DNA of 59,062 nucleotides from a virus. The DNA lies in IMG/VR virus record IMGVR_UViG_3300037493_000177, positions 1 through 59,062 of that record; one strand, 5' to 3'. The position numbers and the translations under genes are program-made. Position 1 is the stretch's first letter. Each line of letters opens with the position of its first letter. Positions 6,681 to 15,328 of the stretch are shown here, in pieces. Under the pieces are notes generated by a model. The model had not been told where the DNA came from. It searched no databases and saw only the letters and a list, made by a program, of their open reading frames with translations.

Positions 6681-7438
6681 GCGAATAATCCTCCCAGATT
6701 TGTCTCTATACCTTGTCGTTCTAATTGTGCAATTGCATTGCTATAAGAAGCATTGTCATTAACTCTTTGTTGATATTCTTGAAAATTAGAATAATACAAT
6801 TCATTTGTAGTAGAGTCTATACTTATAGCAGTTTGCGCGTATTCTTGTAAGGTAGTCAAATCATTTGACTTTTCTATATCCTGATTGCTGAATGCGTCCG
6901 ATGAACTAGTAGCCCAGTTTCTATTAAAGTGATTCTTATACGCAAACGTAATTGCTAATTTCATTACATCTTTAGAATTATTGTCTAATACGATTGCTTG
7001 TATGGATTTAGGATATACTTCGCGCAATTCACATTCATACGTATTACTATTCTCAGTGTCTTGAATTATAATGTTCATCGTAGTAGCGTACTGATCGTAA
7101 TATCCAGAAAGTCTAGTCGCTGGATCTATAATGATATTCATCCATTCATCAAATAGTTTTTTAACAAGCATCTTAGTATCAACTAAAAACGTGAGTGTTA
7201 TATTCTCAAAAGTTCTATCTGAAACCATTTCTCGAACTTCACCATATGTTCTAATTGGCTGAGTGACCATAGCAATACCAGGCAATGTAGCCTGTTCGCA
7301 AAATAGATGAACGATATTAAATTCTTTATATAAGTTTGGCATTCCCTTTGGAATAGCTAAATTTACAGTGAATCTATTTTGTCTCGCTAATCCATCTTTT
7401 TTAATTTGCGAAATAAAACTTGATAATGGTTCTGCCAT
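6677..7438 (-). CDS. 54: gp54 baseplate tail-tube initiator
   Basis: 253 aa starting at the ATG at 7438 (MAEPLSSFI), which overlaps the previous stop as TAATG. A 28 codon upstream extension of the frame lies inside the preceding gene and looks unrelated, so I reject it. The protein shows the tail-tube fold family pattern: RFTVNLAIP near the start, LFCEQATLPGI, RTYGEVREMVSDRTFENI, LFDEWMNIIIDP, YPKSIQAI and a C-terminal extension. It relates to the tube protein gp19, with which T4 gp54 shares its fold. gp54 sits on gp48 at the top of the hub and starts tube polymerisation. Here it is far from gp48, on the opposite strand. Confidence 0.8.
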   Translation of the reverse strand: MAEPLSSFISQIKKDGLARQNRFTVNLAIPKGMPNLYKEFNIVHLFCEQATLPGIAMVTQPIRTYGEVREMVSDRTFENITLTFLVDTKMLVKKLFDEWMNIIIDPATRLSGYYDQYATTMNIIIQDTENSNTYECELREVYPKSIQAIVLDNNSKDVMKLAITFAYKNHFNRNWATSSSDAFSNQDIEKSNDLTTLQEYAQTAISIDSTTNELYYSNFQEYQQRVNDNASYSNAIAQLERQGIETNLGGLFA

Positions 7439-8022
7439 TACATTCCTCCAGTATTTTTCCAGACTTGCGAAGAAGAAGCTTTTGTAAAACTTTCCACTGG
7501 CAACATCATTGCAGTAACCCAATCTGTTGGGGATATTAATTTAGTCGGTGTCATGACGTGGTCATAGAGATATGATTTTACACAATGCTCGGCTAACTTA
7601 TGTTTTGAAATTCCACTAATGATATTCCACGAATATCTAAGTCTAGTAGTTTCATCTAAATTTTTAGTTGATTTGAATTTTAAAAGATTGTCTAATAAAA
7701 CTACTCTAAATTTGTATGACAAGTAATGCATATTCAATCCAGTGAATCCAGTTGCCGATGTAGCAAATGGAAACACCATAGGAAATCTATCATAGTGTGG
7801 CAAAGTTTCTTTATGTTTTGGATCATAGAAAAACATATACAGACTGCCGGGTTTAATGGTATTTGATATTACACCAGAATTTGTAAACACTCCACGTGGC
7901 TTAATGCCTTCTTTAGTTAAAAGAGTAGCCTGTTGTCTAAACCAACTTCTTGAATTATTCACGACCGATTGGTCGAATTGATGCTTTTCAAAAACATCTA
8001 GCATACTTTTCTGTGGTGTCAT
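7438..8022 (-). CDS. Conserved T4-like protein of unknown function, 194 aa
   Basis: Contains the pattern PGSLYMFFYDPKHKETLP followed by YDRFPMVFPF, GLNMHYLSY, a Lys/Asp-rich TRLRYSWNI segment and near the end WVTAMMLPVESF. I recognise this as a family found in many distant T4-like phages, encoded near head-completion genes. I know of no established function, and its gene position suggests a virion or assembly protein. It overlaps gp4 upstream (ATGA) and gp54 downstream (TAATG), so the three are translated from one message. T4 itself has gp2 (DNA end protector) next to gp4; I see no basis to equate them. Confidence 0.7.
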   Translation of the reverse strand: MTPQKSMLDVFEKHQFDQSVVNNSRSWFRQQATLLTKEGIKPRGVFTNSGVISNTIKPGSLYMFFYDPKHKETLPHYDRFPMVFPFATSATGFTGLNMHYLSYKFRVVLLDNLLKFKSTKNLDETTRLRYSWNIISGISKHKLAEHCVKSYLYDHVMTPTKLISPTDWVTAMMLPVESFTKASSSQVWKNTGGM

Positions 8023-8456
8023 TTTATTCCTAGATGATGTTCAGTCAATATTATGAAATCCCATTGTCTATCATTTGCATACGTTGTTGCGGCTTTCCAC
8101 TTTGCTTCGTTTACGCCCCATGTTAATACTTCCTGTATATAACGCTTAGTTCTTTTAGATGGAGGAACCGGAGGTCTCGTTTGAGCATCTGGTTTTACTT
8201 CTACTAAATAAGTCTTAATACTTCCATCCTTGGTTTTCACTTTTATCTTGAAGTCTATAAAATATCTATGATGTCTATTGTCAACTGGAGATACATATGG
8301 GACGATAGTCTCTTCTGAGCTCCAACTTAAAACTGATGAATTCTTATCACACCATAGTGCAAATTTGGTTTCCCAGCTAGATCTCATAATAATGTTAGTA
8401 TGATCCCCAATATACTTCTCTGGATGTATCGGTTTGTACTTGCGCTTGTGAAACAT
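8019..8456 (-). CDS. 4: gp4 head completion protein, nuclease-like
   Basis: 145 aa (T4 gp4/50: 150). It shows a complete PD-(D/E)xK-type set in TnsA-like order: E29 in WETKFALWCD, D68 in YFIDFKIK, and E86-x-K88 in LVEVKP. In T4 gp4 acts after packaging to finish the head so that tails can join; a DNA-trimming role is inferred from the nuclease fold. It is the first gene of the minus-strand cluster. A late promoter box on the minus strand (8485-8492) is about 30 bases upstream of its ATG. Length, residues and context agree. Confidence 0.9.
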   Translation of the reverse strand: MFHKRKYKPIHPEKYIGDHTNIIMRSSWETKFALWCDKNSSVLSWSSEETIVPYVSPVDNRHHRYFIDFKIKVKTKDGSIKTYLVEVKPDAQTRPPVPPSKRTKRYIQEVLTWGVNEAKWKAATTYANDRQWDFIILTEHHLGIK

Positions 8457-8457
8457 T

Positions 8458-8465
8458 TATAAATA
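8458..8465 (+). promoter_or_regulatory. Late promoter -10 box for gp48 and the baseplate operon
   Basis: Exact TATAAATA, 36 bases before the gp48 ATG. It partly abuts the gp4 start codon on the other strand, so the 5' ends of the two divergent late RNAs would overlap by a few bases. Confidence 0.7.
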
Positions 8466-8484
8466 TACTATAGCTAATACTAAC

Positions 8485-8492
8485 TATTTATA
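8485..8492 (-). promoter_or_regulatory. Late promoter -10 box for the minus-strand cluster
   Basis: Minus strand reads exact TATAAATA, 28 bases before the gp4 ATG. It is the only such box I see for the cluster gp4 to tape measure. It faces the plus-strand box at 8458-8465. Confidence 0.7.
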
Positions 8493-8501
8493 GGAATTTG
8501 A

Positions 8502-9614
8502 ATGGCAACAGCAGAATCAGGAATTCCAGCAGCAAATGCTATTCCAAAAAACAACTATCAACCTAAATCTTTTGATTCCAATCAAAAGAAGTACGCTGTA
8601 GAAGGCTATTCATATCCCGAAAACTTGATGGGACACATGGCTGAATACGGCAGTAATTACGTGCTATTCTACATAAACGTCAATGAAGCATCAAAAATGC
8701 TTCAGAATCCAGATGCCTCAAGCCTAACAGTAGATATTGATACTAGTGAACGAGTAAAAAAAGGATTAGCTGGCAAGGAATACACTACTGCTAATGTAGC
8801 GGCAGTGCAAACTGGGTTTGGTGCAGTAAGTGGCGCTGGCGCTGGTGGTGCTCTTGGCGCTGCTCTTGCTGGAAAAATAGGAGGCGGAGTTGCTGCTGGT
8901 GCATTAGTTGGCGGAGCAGTAACTGGTGTAGGAGCTGCTGCTGTTGCTGCAAACGCTTCTGGATTTTCAAGAACTCAGAAGAGATTGAAAACCGCAATAG
9001 CACTTCACGTCCCTAATCAATTATCTATCAGATATGGTGCTAACTGGGGTGAAGAAGAAACGTTTGGAATGCAAGCTGCACAAACTGGAATCGAAATAGC
9101 AAAAGCACTTTCTAAAGGTGAAGGCGCAATTGCTGCTAAAGGCACCTCAGAAATAGTGGCAAGTTTAGCGTTATCAAAGGGTCCTAACGCTGGAGCGATG
9201 TCAGCAATGTCAGGATTAGCACCAAATCCTATGAAAGAACAGGTGTTCAAAGGCGTAGACTTTAGAACATTCAGTGTTGACTATAGTTTTTCTCCTAGAA
9301 ATGCTAAAGAATCTCGCAGCGTGTTAAACATCATTGCAGCATTTAAATATCACATGCATCCAGAATATAAAGATGCTAATAATTTCTTGTTCTTATATCC
9401 ATCAGAATTTGACATAGTGTATTACCATAATGGCGTTGAAAACATGAATATTCATCGACATACTTCATGTGTATTGACAGAAATGAATGTCAATTATACT
9501 CCAAATGGGAATTTTACTACATTTGCCGGCGGTATGCCAACACAGATTAATATCACGATGTCATTTAAAGAACTCACTATTCTTACTAAAGAACTTATTG
9601 CACAGGGTCTATAA
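8502..9614 (+). CDS. 48: gp48 baseplate tail-tube cap
   Basis: 370 aa (T4 gp48: 364). gp48 caps the hub and is the platform on which gp54 and the tube assemble. Visible: N-terminal GYSYPENLM and YVLFYINVNE; a Gly/Ala-rich, weakly hydrophobic stretch at about residues 105-150; FSRTQKRLKTAIALHVPNQL and IRYGANWGEEE; and a strongly conserved C-terminal half with DANNFLFLYPSEFDIVYY, HRHTSCVLTEMNVNYTPNG and the tube-fold ending. These stretches match gp48 of cyanophage-type phages as I know them. It is the first gene of the plus-strand baseplate operon and its stop overlaps the gp53 start (TAATG). Confidence 0.85.
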   Translation: MATAESGIPAANAIPKNNYQPKSFDSNQKKYAVEGYSYPENLMGHMAEYGSNYVLFYINVNEASKMLQNPDASSLTVDIDTSERVKKGLAGKEYTTANVAAVQTGFGAVSGAGAGGALGAALAGKIGGGVAAGALVGGAVTGVGAAAVAANASGFSRTQKRLKTAIALHVPNQLSIRYGANWGEEETFGMQAAQTGIEIAKALSKGEGAIAAKGTSEIVASLALSKGPNAGAMSAMSGLAPNPMKEQVFKGVDFRTFSVDYSFSPRNAKESRSVLNIIAAFKYHMHPEYKDANNFLFLYPSEFDIVYYHNGVENMNIHRHTSCVLTEMNVNYTPNGNFTTFAGGMPTQINITMSFKELTILTKELIAQGL

Positions 9615-10345
9615 TGTATTTCGCAAACTTTCCAAAAATAGTATATGATTTTGATACGACATCTGGTACTAACTATCAGATTGTAACTGATATTACGCGC
9701 AATGTCAGATTCCGCAAAATGATTCTTGAAAATATTAGTTTGTACGACTACTATGATATGAAAGAAGGCGAAACCCCGGAGATAGTATCTGAAAAGATTT
9801 ATGGTACACCATATTACCACTGGGTCATAATGCTAGCTAATCAACGATACGACTATATTAATGATTTTCCAGTAAGTCAACTTGAATTAGATGCATTGGT
9901 TGAACAACGATATAGCGTTAATAAGATAGAACATATACACCACTACAAATATAATGGCTTTATTCGCGAAGGTGTTAACATTCTCGTTGTTAGAGATTCG
10001 GTTTTGCTAGATGGTGGTATTGGCGAGATGGCTGTTGGCAAAATACTAGTTAGTCAAACAAATGGATATGTTGGAAGAATTGATGAAATTTTAGTAGAAT
10101 CTAATAATGCAACAGTGACACTCTCAGTATCTTTGCGAAATGGCAAATTCATGCCAAATGAAACTCTTACTGTACAAAATGAAAACGTGTTTGTTGAAGT
10201 TCAAACCTGTACTATCCCTGATAATTATACAGTAACGTCTAATTATCAATACGAGTTTGATTTAAATGAAGCTAAGCGTAGAATAAAAATAATCGATCCT
10301 GCATTAGTTGAACAACTAATCAAGGAATTTAAAGATACCATATGA
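9614..10345 (+). CDS. 53: gp53 baseplate wedge subunit
   Basis: 243 aa (T4 gp53: 196). N-terminal FPKIVYDF and the diagnostic ISLYDYYDMKEGETPEIVSEKIYGTPYYHW segment (about residues 45-75), followed by MLANQRYD, correspond to T4 gp53 AEELANAIYGNPQLYWVLLMCND. The C-terminal half is beta-rich and longer than in T4. gp53 binds the gp25-gp6-gp7 wedge and helps lock wedges round the hub. It is coupled to its neighbours: TAATG with gp48 and ATGA with the gp27-like gene. Confidence 0.85.
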   Translation: MYFANFPKIVYDFDTTSGTNYQIVTDITRNVRFRKMILENISLYDYYDMKEGETPEIVSEKIYGTPYYHWVIMLANQRYDYINDFPVSQLELDALVEQRYSVNKIEHIHHYKYNGFIREGVNILVVRDSVLLDGGIGEMAVGKILVSQTNGYVGRIDEILVESNNATVTLSVSLRNGKFMPNETLTVQNENVFVEVQTCTIPDNYTVTSNYQYEFDLNEAKRRIKIIDPALVEQLIKEFKDTI

Positions 10346-11628
10346 GCCAAAGTGCAATAGCAGAATCATTAAGATTTGCCGGTGACGTATCAATACGCAA
10401 ATTACAGTTAGTATCATCTAACAACTTTGCAGTTGATATCACCGATCAAATGATCGGCATAGAAATGCACGAGGATTTATTCTCGCCATTTATTACTATG
10501 ACTATAGTAGTGCGCGAGTCTCTTGACTTTATCAATTCTTTGCCTCTGCGTGGCGAAGAAATTATAAATGTAGAGTTTGCTACTCCAACTTTTACTAAAG
10601 ATAACGATATCGTAAAAGGAAAGTTCTACGTTTATAAATTGAGTGATAGACAGTTGCTCAATGATAAGAATTCGGTGTACGCATTGCATTGCATATCGTA
10701 TGAAGCTCTTACTGATATGAACGTCAAACAATCTAAAGCGTTTAGAGGGAATATTAGCGATATCGCAGAAACTCTCATCAAAGCAGATGGTTTAAATACA
10801 ACTAAAAAGTATAACATTGAACCAACTAAGAATTCAATGAAGTATGTTTCAAACTTCTGGTCTCCGATTAAAAATTTGAATTTCATAGCATGTAACGCTC
10901 TCAATAAAAATGGAAGTGCATCCTATCTATTTTTTGAAAATAGAACAGGGTTTAATTTCGTATCATTAGATGCGCTGTATGCACAAGACACGTATCAGAA
11001 ATTCGTAAAAGATAATTATACTCGTGATACAGAAGGAACTGCGTCATTTAGAAATTTAGATAGAGACTACCAAAGAATCATAGAATTTAGAATTAAAACT
11101 CTTTATGATTCTTTAAAATATACTAGTTCTGGAGCGTACGCTTCTAGATTATTCGCGTATGATTTAGTTAAAAAGAAATACTTTGCTAAAGACTTCGTAG
11201 CATCCAATGATTTTAGCAAGTTCAACCATTTGAATAAGCTTCCATTATATACGAGTTTCAAACCAGTTAGTCCAGTCAATTCTATAAGCACAGAAGTTAG
11301 ACACTTTGGAAGTCATAACGGTTTTGCCGATACTAGCAATGTTGCATTCGAACAATCTAGAAATTCTGCTATTCAAACATTAAGATCTTCGACTGTAGAG
11401 ATTGAGGTATTTGGTAGAACAGATTATACTGTTGGCCAAAAAATGTATATTGAAGTTTATAAACCAACTGTCATGACTTCAACTGACGACATGAGCACCA
11501 ACGATAAAACTGGCGTTATTGACACAACTTATTCTGGAAATTATATTGTTACTGCTATTAATCACATGATCGATAGAGAGAGTCACACATGTATTTTAGA
11601 ATTATCTAAAGAATCGATGATAGAATGA
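10342..11628 (+). CDS. 27: Baseplate hub protein, gp27-like
   Basis: 428 aa (T4 gp27: 391). gp27 forms the trimeric hub on which the gp5 spike sits. The first 100 residues look like the phage hub fold: FAVDITDQMIGIEMHEDLFSP, then FVYKLSDR-like strands with alternating hydrophobics. The C-terminus holds a beta-barrel type end (YTVGQKMYIEV, GNYIVTAINHMIDR). Direct overlap with the gp5 gene (ATGA) is the strongest support, since spike and hub genes are usually adjacent in contractile systems. I see no close identity with T4 gp27, so this is a context-supported family call. Confidence 0.75.
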   Translation: MSQSAIAESLRFAGDVSIRKLQLVSSNNFAVDITDQMIGIEMHEDLFSPFITMTIVVRESLDFINSLPLRGEEIINVEFATPTFTKDNDIVKGKFYVYKLSDRQLLNDKNSVYALHCISYEALTDMNVKQSKAFRGNISDIAETLIKADGLNTTKKYNIEPTKNSMKYVSNFWSPIKNLNFIACNALNKNGSASYLFFENRTGFNFVSLDALYAQDTYQKFVKDNYTRDTEGTASFRNLDRDYQRIIEFRIKTLYDSLKYTSSGAYASRLFAYDLVKKKYFAKDFVASNDFSKFNHLNKLPLYTSFKPVSPVNSISTEVRHFGSHNGFADTSNVAFEQSRNSAIQTLRSSTVEIEVFGRTDYTVGQKMYIEVYKPTVMTSTDDMSTNDKTGVIDTTYSGNYIVTAINHMIDRESHTCILELSKESMIE

Positions 11629-14105
11629 TATACACTGGCGTTGTAGAAAATAGATATGATCCACTGAAACTTGGCCGATGCCAAGTCAGAATAATCGGAC
11701 TTCATACTCACGATAAACAAAGACTTCCAACTGAAGACTTGCCTTGGGCGTATCCAATGCAGAGTATAACTTCAGCTGCGATGAGTGGCATTGGTTCGAC
11801 ACCTCTTGGTTTAGTTGAAGGCACGTCAGTATTAATTGCATTCCAAGACGTTGATTTACAATATCCTATTATGATAGGATCACTTGGTGGAATTCCACAG
11901 AGCGCAAGTAGTATTAGCGTAGATGATTCTACACTTCAATTAAAAATTGATGGTGAATTAAAAGAATCTAATGCACAAAGTAACATCGTCGTTGATGGCA
12001 CTGGAAACCCAGTACTCAGTGGCGATGGAACTCCTGTAACTACGACACAGCCACCACCGACTTTAGAGAATACTAATGCTCTTAAACGTGCTGCAGAGTT
12101 TACTCCAAGCGCAAACTGCATAGCACTAATTAAGAGATTTGAGGGATTGAAACTTCAATCATACCAAGATTCTGTTGGTATATGGACTATTGGTTATGGA
12201 ACCACTAGAATAAATGGTCAGCCTCTTACTAGTGGAATGAATATCACCATTGCTCAGGCTGAATCATATTTGCTTTCAGACTTATCGGCTGACCATGCAG
12301 CATCTGTAAAACGCAATACAAGAGCATTGATCACGCAATCTATGTTCGATGCACTAGCATGCTTTACGTATAATGTCGGAAGTGGCAATTTTGCAAAATC
12401 CACACTATTAAAAGACTTAAACGCTAGCAAGTATTTGGACGCAGCCGCTGGATTTTTACAATGGGATAAAGCTGGTGGAGTAATACTTGCTGGATTGACT
12501 AAGCGTAGATTAGCTGAAAAAGATTTATTTTTAGCCGATGGAATTCCAAATTCTGCAGGAGAATTACCACCAACTGAACAGACGACAGCGACAGTTGCAA
12601 CGACAGGAACTGCGACAGCCGCAGCAACAACTACGGGTGCAGTTCAATCAACTGGAAGTGTTAATGGATTTGGCGATCCAAAAGGTGTATACCCACTCTA
12701 TATCAATGAGCCTGATACTAATAGATTAGCACGACATGAAGAAATTAGTAAAACGATTGTTTATAAAAAAGATGCTGCGCTAGTCAAAGGTGTTGAAGTT
12801 GCTGGTGGAACTACATGGGACCAATCACCTAATCCGTACAACACGTCATATCCGTTTAACCATGTGATGATGACGGAATCTGGTCACGTATTAGAGTTTG
12901 ACGATTCTCCACATTCAGAACGTATTCATTTATATCACAAGTCCGGCACCTTCATGGAGATTGATGCTAATGGAACTCAAGTTACTCGCATAGTCGGCGA
13001 TGGATACGAAATATACGAGAGAAATGGGTATGTACATATCAATGGTTCGCTCAATGTGACAGTTGATGGTGCCGCTAACATTCTAGTTAAGAATGGATTA
13101 AACTTAGATGTACGAGGCACTGTAAACATCAACGTTTACAATGACGTAAATCTTAACGTGAGTGGATCACTGAATGCATCAGTGACTGAATCATTTAAAC
13201 TTAAAGCTGCTACTGTCATTATCGAAGGTGATACTGTAGATCTAAGATCTAACGGTGGGTTGACTATGAGTGGTAGTGGAGATGTTAACATTAATTCTGG
13301 TGGAACTTTACATGCAGATGGATCATTCATTGATATTGCTAATGGTGCTTCTACAGCAGTTGCATCTGGATTAGGTGCAGCAGGTGCTAAACAAACACCA
13401 GAAATGCCAGAGTTTAATCCATTGACTGTGATAGGTAGAAGTGCTGGCGCTGCTGGACAATATGAAACTCCTGAAGAAGGTGATTCATCTACGTATCAAC
13501 AAAAGCAAATTAACAGTGGTGCAATTAAGTCTGAAGAACTTAATACTGGAGCTCAAACAGAAGCCGCCGCTGCACCAACAAATACTGTCGCGCCCGCAAC
13601 AGCGAGTTGCGATATCATTATGATGAAGCAAACGTTTGAGCCATCATTCTCGTTATCTAAGAATTATACACTTGCGGCATTGACTTCGAATGGCAGTAGA
13701 ATGCCAGTAGCACAACAGGGCTTAAGCGCGCAGACAATCGTGTGCAATCTAAAAGGTCTATGTGAAAACTACTTAGAAGTAGTTCGAAATCTATATCCCA
13801 ATGTGATTATCACTTCTGGGTTTAGACGCCCTGGCGACGTTGCGGCTTCATCGAAGACATCTGATCATTATCTTGGTTCTGCTGTCGATATCGTAATTCC
13901 TAGTATTGGCAGAAAAGGTCACTATGAAGCAATTCAAAGAATTCAACAATTGGTCCCATATGATCAGTTGATTTTAGAATATCAAGGTGCAACAACCGTG
14001 TGGATTCATGGATCGTTCAGATATACTGGCGCTAGAAAACAAATATTTACAATGCGTGATCATCGTAGAATTGGTGACATGGGTCAATTCATATTAGTAG
14101 CATGA
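11625..14105 (+). CDS. 5: gp5 baseplate hub spike with lysozyme and M15 peptidase domains
   Basis: 826 aa against 575 in T4. Order: OB-fold at about 1-92 (VVENRYDPLKLGRCQVRI...); linker; phage lysozyme domain at about 160-315 with E173 (RFEGL), D182 and T188, exactly the 9- and 6-residue spacing of T4 lysozyme E11/D20/T26; Ala/Thr-rich linker; triple-stranded beta-helix spike at about 411-590 with repeating V-x-I-x-V strands; Pro/Ala/Glu linker; and a C-terminal M15-type peptidase at about 670-826 with SGFRRP, SDHYLGSAVD (H748, D755), YDQLILE (E785) and WIHGSF (H795). The lysozyme cuts glycan; M15 enzymes cut peptide cross-links. Together they would open the cell wall during tail entry. It overlaps its neighbours (ATGA). 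Confidence 0.9.
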   Translation: MIYTGVVENRYDPLKLGRCQVRIIGLHTHDKQRLPTEDLPWAYPMQSITSAAMSGIGSTPLGLVEGTSVLIAFQDVDLQYPIMIGSLGGIPQSASSISVDDSTLQLKIDGELKESNAQSNIVVDGTGNPVLSGDGTPVTTTQPPPTLENTNALKRAAEFTPSANCIALIKRFEGLKLQSYQDSVGIWTIGYGTTRINGQPLTSGMNITIAQAESYLLSDLSADHAASVKRNTRALITQSMFDALACFTYNVGSGNFAKSTLLKDLNASKYLDAAAGFLQWDKAGGVILAGLTKRRLAEKDLFLADGIPNSAGELPPTEQTTATVATTGTATAAATTTGAVQSTGSVNGFGDPKGVYPLYINEPDTNRLARHEEISKTIVYKKDAALVKGVEVAGGTTWDQSPNPYNTSYPFNHVMMTESGHVLEFDDSPHSERIHLYHKSGTFMEIDANGTQVTRIVGDGYEIYERNGYVHINGSLNVTVDGAANILVKNGLNLDVRGTVNINVYNDVNLNVSGSLNASVTESFKLKAATVIIEGDTVDLRSNGGLTMSGSGDVNINSGGTLHADGSFIDIANGASTAVASGLGAAGAKQTPEMPEFNPLTVIGRSAGAAGQYETPEEGDSSTYQQKQINSGAIKSEELNTGAQTEAAAAPTNTVAPATASCDIIMMKQTFEPSFSLSKNYTLAALTSNGSRMPVAQQGLSAQTIVCNLKGLCENYLEVVRNLYPNVIITSGFRRPGDVAASSKTSDHYLGSAVDIVIPSIGRKGHYEAIQRIQQLVPYDQLILEYQGATTVWIHGSFRYTGARKQIFTMRDHRRIGDMGQFILVA

Positions 14106-14632
14106 CAGTAATAGTAACAAGCACTCCAGCAAGTATTTCCGGAGAGGAAGATAGCGCTGTTGTCTACGAAGGCGCTTCACCGTTAAATAGACTTCCACCA
14201 GTTAGAGAGTATATTGATACTTTCGATATTTCTGCTGCGTTTACGTCTAGCGTTGCTGACACCCTGTATGTCGTTACTGGAGTAAGCGCATCTCCTACTA
14301 TAGATGGCATATCTACTTCATTTTCTGGAAATACTATAAATATAGTTGGCACGGTTATGAATGTGTTTAATTCTAAATATTATCAATTCAAAATGCCGGA
14401 TGGTAGTGTAAAAATCTTACAGCCAAACACCACTGAAGATTTTTATGGTATTATTAAATATCAGCCTGATTTTTTAAGATATGTTGAAGTTACATACACT
14501 GTAACTCTGTTGCCAACTGTATTGGGAATTCAAGATATTCCTGAAACGATTATCGTGAAGCAAACGGTGAATAATGATTGGGAATCTAATAGATTACTTC
14601 TAAAACAATTAGTAGCACAAGGACAACATTAA
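14102..14632 (+). CDS. Hypothetical baseplate-region protein, 176 aa
   Basis: A beta-rich protein without cysteine or membrane segment, with many Thr/Val/Ile strands and YYQFKMPDGSVKIL in the middle. Its start overlaps the gp5 stop (ATGA) and its stop overlaps the PAAR gene start (TAATG), so it lies between spike and spike-tip genes in one tightly coupled operon. That position suggests a part of the spike/hub or a helper for its assembly; nothing in the sequence names it. T4 has small genes 5.1-5.3 at this place, with which I see no similarity. Confidence 0.7.
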   Translation: MTVIVTSTPASISGEEDSAVVYEGASPLNRLPPVREYIDTFDISAAFTSSVADTLYVVTGVSASPTIDGISTSFSGNTINIVGTVMNVFNSKYYQFKMPDGSVKILQPNTTEDFYGIIKYQPDFLRYVEVTYTVTLLPTVLGIQDIPETIIVKQTVNNDWESNRLLLKQLVAQGQH

Positions 14633-14931
14633 TGCCAGCAGTATCATTAGAAGGACACGTATCAACCGGTCACTTGTGCTTTCCTCCAACTTCGACTGAA
14701 TCTGGATTTTCTTCTAAGACGAACGTAGAAGGAAAGGCTTGTCAACTTTTAGGATTAACTAAATACGTAGATCACGCATGCGGATCTATTCATAAAGATG
14801 CAATGCGGAAAGTATCTTCAGGCAGTAGTAAGGTTAACATAGAAGGAAAAGCCGCTGTACGAATAGGTGACTCCATCGCGTGTGGTGATACTGTAGCTCA
14901 AGGCGCTTCTAAAGTCTTTATTGGTGGATAA
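14632..14931 (+). CDS. 5.4: PAAR-type spike tip protein (gp5.4)
   Basis: 99 aa, close to T4 gp5.4 (97). It has the PAAR layout: three short strand units, each with G-x-x-S/T and His/Cys positions, ending KVNIEGKAAVRIGDSIACGD. Candidate metal ligands are H14, H48 or H54, and C84, consistent with the His/Cys iron or zinc site that sharpens PAAR tips. Such proteins cap the beta-helix of gp5 and make the membrane-piercing point. Position just after the spike gene supports this. The stop is followed by the gp25 start after 7 bases. Confidence 0.85.
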   Translation: MPAVSLEGHVSTGHLCFPPTSTESGFSSKTNVEGKACQLLGLTKYVDHACGSIHKDAMRKVSSGSSKVNIEGKAAVRIGDSIACGDTVAQGASKVFIGG

Positions 14932-14938
14932 ATAACAT

Positions 14939-15328
14939 ATGGCTAAAACAAGAACATTCTCCGATCTAGACCTGAATTTCACAGCAAATCCAGTATCTAA
15001 AGACGTCTCTAGAAAATATGATGAGAATGCTATAAAGCAGTCAATTAAAAATCTTATTTTGACTAAGAATTTTGAGCGTCCATTTCGAAGTGACATTGGT
15101 TCTCAGATAAAAACACTTATGTTTGAACCGATAACGCCAATGCTTTCAGCGCTGGTTAAAAAAACAATAGAGAATACGCTTAATTCGTATGAACCTAGAG
15201 CAAACATTCTTGATATCTCAGTGTTACTCAGTCCCGACAATAACGGAATATACGTAACTATCGTATTTGCAATAGTTAACACGAGCACCCCGATAAGTGT
15301 TGATCTATTTCTAGAAAGAACTCGCTAA
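14939..15328 (+). CDS. 25: gp25 baseplate wedge subunit
   Basis: 129 aa (T4: 132). Matches the gp25/GPW family: DLDLNFTANP near the start, AIKQSIKNLILT, then NFERPFRSDIGSQIKTLMFEP, and the YEPRANIL motif that in T4 and in type VI sheath-initiator proteins contacts sheath and wedge. gp25 joins gp6 and gp53 in the wedge core and helps start sheath assembly. It overlaps gp6 (TAATG). A GATAAATA motif at 14927-14934 lies too close to its ATG to serve it as a promoter. Confidence 0.93.
   Translation: MAKTRTFSDLDLNFTANPVSKDVSRKYDENAIKQSIKNLILTKNFERPFRSDIGSQIKTLMFEPITPMLSALVKKTIENTLNSYEPRANILDISVLLSPDNNGIYVTIVFAIVNTSTPISVDLFLERTR

Noticed and set aside
7439-7522. 28-codon extension of gp54
   Set aside because: Lies within the preceding gene; the ATG at 7438 gives a TAATG overlap and starts where the family starts.
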